Source: a virus
Direction: 5' to 3' (one strand)
Length of the DNA: 43,227 bases
Virus record (IMG/VR): IMGVR_UViG_3300042465_001934
Coordinates: 1 to 43,227 of that record
Shown here: piece after piece, positions 42,011 to 43,227 of the stretch
How positions within the stretch are numbered: position 1 is the first letter of the stretch
Layout of the letters: each line of letters begins with the position of its first letter
Made by a program: the position numbers and the translations under genes
Notes under the pieces: generated by a model
Databases searched by the model: none
What the model was told of the DNA's origin: nothing
The model's input: only the letters and a program-made list of their open reading frames with translations

Positions 42011-42027
42011 CTGCACCTATACTATCG
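42011..42027 (+). promoter_or_regulatory. Candidate phage RNA polymerase promoter after the RNA polymerase gene
   Basis: CTGCA CCTATACTATCG, ending 1 base before the ATG at 42029 and 5 bases after the polymerase stop. It would start the structural transcript. If initiation occurs near its last bases, the next mRNA would have almost no leader, which counts a little against it. Confidence 0.5.
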
Positions 42028-42028
42028 C

Positions 42029-42223
42029 ATGAATAAAAATGATAGCGCCTTACCTCAGCGCGAGATAGTGCGGCTAACCGCCCCTGTCTACGCAGACCTT
42101 GAGAAGAAGTGTACCCCTCCCCGGGTCACTGATACAACCACCGCACACCATGCGGGGTACATGCTGGGAATCCAGTTTGTGCTTAAGCTACTGCGGGAGG
42201 GCTATGTCGTACAGACTAGCTAA
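42029..42223 (+). CDS. 64-residue protein of unknown function
   Basis: The ATG at 42029 is the only start after the polymerase stop in this frame. No strong ribosome site is visible; it could be leaderless or coupled. N-terminal charged part, then YADLEKKC, HHAGYMLGIQFVLKLL helix. Overlaps the next gene by 20 bases. Not recognised, though a small gene is common at this place. Confidence 0.55.
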   Translation: MNKNDSALPQREIVRLTAPVYADLEKKCTPPRVTDTTTAHHAGYMLGIQFVLKLLREGYVVQTS

Positions 42224-42650
42224 CCTTCAGGACACCCAAGCGGTGGAGGATGCCTTCGTCGCCTTGGCGCTGGCATCCCCTGCCTATGGGTACTCCAGAA
42301 CACCCTCATGGCGTAAAGGTATGGCCCTCTTCCAGAAGATGCTGGAGGGCCGCAATGCCTACATCGTAGACGAGTGCTACTTGCTGCTCGTCGCTGAGGG
42401 CGTTGCGTGGCATAGCTACGATACCTGCCTAGAAGAAGTGCTTGTCCTCAAGCTCAACGAGGGCCGGGGTATGCTACGAGTAGGCGCTGCTCTTGAGGCT
42501 ATCGCCAGAGAGCGTGGCGTTAACTGTATACTAGCTAGCGATTCATCAATCAACTTCCGCATGGGGACTGTCTATAAAAGGGCAGGCTTCAAGCCTATCA
42601 CTATTACCTACTACAAGGAACTCTCATGGGACAATGGATCGCAAAGCTGA
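42204..42650 (+). CDS. GNAT acetyltransferase-like protein
   Basis: 148 residues. The ATG at 42204 follows GGGAGG at 42195-42200; the open frame upstream is not used. C-terminal FRMGTVYKRAGFKPITITYYKEL and the preceding AIARERGVNCILASDSS have the beta-bulge-helix-beta pattern of GNAT enzymes. Acetyl-CoA loop residues are less clear (NEGRGMLRVGAAL). Such genes occur in this place in several T7-like phages; the target is unknown. Confidence 0.6.
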   Translation: MSYRLANLQDTQAVEDAFVALALASPAYGYSRTPSWRKGMALFQKMLEGRNAYIVDECYLLLVAEGVAWHSYDTCLEEVLVLKLNEGRGMLRVGAALEAIARERGVNCILASDSSINFRMGTVYKRAGFKPITITYYKELSWDNGSQS

Positions 42651-42949
42651 CAGGGGACGACAAGACCCAAGACGCACAGAACCGTGCTGCCGAGAATCAA
42701 GCCGCTGCTACTAAGATCGCTGCTGAGAAAACGGCCAAGGCTACCCAAGAAGCTGCGGCTCAGGCTACCCGTCAGATGGAGCTAGCCGCCACCCGTAACC
42801 GCGCCGAAATGGCAGCGGCTGAGCAGGCTAACAAGCCCGTTGAGAACGCTGACGTATTGCTCGATGCCCCCGCTGCCAATAGCGTTAGCACAGCCCGCAA
42901 GCGTAAGAGCCAGTTTGGTACAGGCTATAGCGCCGGGGTGAGTATCTAG
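42626..42949 (+). CDS. gp7.3-like virion/tail assembly protein
   Basis: 107 residues, overlapping the GNAT-like gene by 25 bases. Ala/Gln/Glu-rich helical middle; the C-terminus ARKRKSQFGTGYSAGVSI resembles the basic-then-Gly end of T7 gp7.3. It lies directly before the portal gene, as 7.3 does before gene 8. T7 gp7.3 is needed for tail fibre attachment and adsorption. Confidence 0.7.
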   Translation: MGQWIAKLTGDDKTQDAQNRAAENQAAATKIAAEKTAKATQEAAAQATRQMELAATRNRAEMAAAEQANKPVENADVLLDAPAANSVSTARKRKSQFGTGYSAGVSI

Positions 42950-42950
42950 C

Positions 42951-43227
42951 ATGGCCCGCTATGACACAGCGGCAGACTTCTGGACTAGGGCCGGGGCTAT
43001 TGCCGACAACATCATAGACCGGGTTGAGCGCTACGCCGCCCTGACTATCCCTAAGGTGTGTCTGCCTGACGGGCTTGACGAGTCCACCGTAGACCAGTCG
43101 CACGACTACCAGAGCATTGGCGCACAGGCCGTGAACCATGTGGTCAACAAGCTGATGCTAGCCCTATTCGCACCAAGCCGCCCGTTCATTAAGTTGATGG
43201 CCGGTAAGGACACCAAGGCCGCAGCGG
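42951..43227 (+). CDS. Portal (head-tail connector) protein, N-terminal part
   Basis: ATG at 42951, 1 base after the previous TAG. The frame runs off the end and continues in frame at base 1 (43101 equals 1). Residues 1-50 are encoded by 42951-43100; 43101-43227 duplicates 1-127. The N-terminus has the family's DRVERYAALTIPKVCLPDG stretch. Confidence 0.95.
   Translation, partial: MARYDTAADFWTRAGAIADNIIDRVERYAALTIPKVCLPDGLDESTVDQSHDYQSIGAQAVNHVVNKLMLALFAPSRPFIKLMAGKDTKAAA
43101..43227. repeat. Terminal overlap, copy 2 (assembly closure)
   Basis: Identical to 1-127; remove one copy to get the 43,100-bp circle. Confidence 0.95.

Overview
The window is a complete, circularly closed genome of a strictly lytic T7-like podovirus (Autographiviridae, Caudoviricetes) that infects a Gram-negative host. 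The first 127 bases (1-127) are repeated exactly at the end (43101-43227), so the unique genome is 43,100 bp. The portal gene runs across the artificial ends. Hallmarks are a single-subunit T7-type RNA polymerase, family-A DNA polymerase, T7-like portal, scaffold, capsid, tail tubular A and B, three internal virion proteins, the T7-type terminase pair, and an Rz/Rz1 spanin pair, which implies an outer membrane. Every convincing gene is on the + strand. I see no integrase, repressor, tRNA or CRISPR. The RNA polymerase gene lies after the DNA-replication genes and directly before the structural block. This is the phiKMV-type order, not the T7 order.

Read from its likely biological left end, the layout is as follows. 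(a) 24416-25936 is a non-coding, repeat-rich region with four tandem host-type sigma70 promoters; the physical ends of the virion DNA probably lie here. (b) 25937-29683 holds small early genes, mostly unrecognised, separated by hairpin-rich gaps. One has an apparent frameshift at an A6 run and one encodes a 39-aa membrane protein. (c) 29595-39556 is DNA metabolism: Toprim primase, winged-helix protein, DnaB-like helicase, DNA polymerase, possible ssDNA-binding protein, 5'-3' exonuclease, endonuclease VII, DEDDy exonuclease with a zinc ribbon, a DUF5664-type nucleotide hydrolase and an ATP-dependent DNA ligase. (d) 39565-42006 is the RNA polymerase. (e) 42029 through the join to 14217 holds a GNAT-like protein, a gp7.3-like protein, portal, scaffold, capsid, tail tubes and internal core proteins; the last of these carries a lytic transglycosylase and an HEIGH metallopeptidase motif. 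(f) 14285-17297 is the first fibre/adhesin module and a lipoprotein with barrel-like sequence. (g) 17294-19889 holds a small HEAMH peptidase-like protein, T7-type holin and terminase. (h) 19928-24415 holds a SWM-repeat protein, SAR endolysin, a second adhesin module (spike base, PKD/beta-helix spike, DNRLRE protein) and Rz/Rz1.

The likely programme is this. Host RNA polymerase starts at the four extended -10 promoters and reads the early and replication genes through to the phage RNA polymerase. That polymerase then transcribes the late genes. A motif, CTGnnCCTATACTATCG, occurs upstream of the capsid gene, upstream of the tail-fibre gene, just after the RNA polymerase gene and near the exonuclease start. 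It is a good candidate for the phage promoter. Two of its copies are followed at once by a stem-loop, and a tandem terminator follows the capsid gene.

The most unusual structure is a split Calx-beta domain. The spike gene (21169-23004) starts with the C-terminal half and the next gene (23001-23825) ends with the N-terminal half. The 2.6-kb segment between the halves differs by eye in codon use from its neighbours. It looks like an imported cassette bounded by one repeat domain, or two proteins that complete one domain between them.
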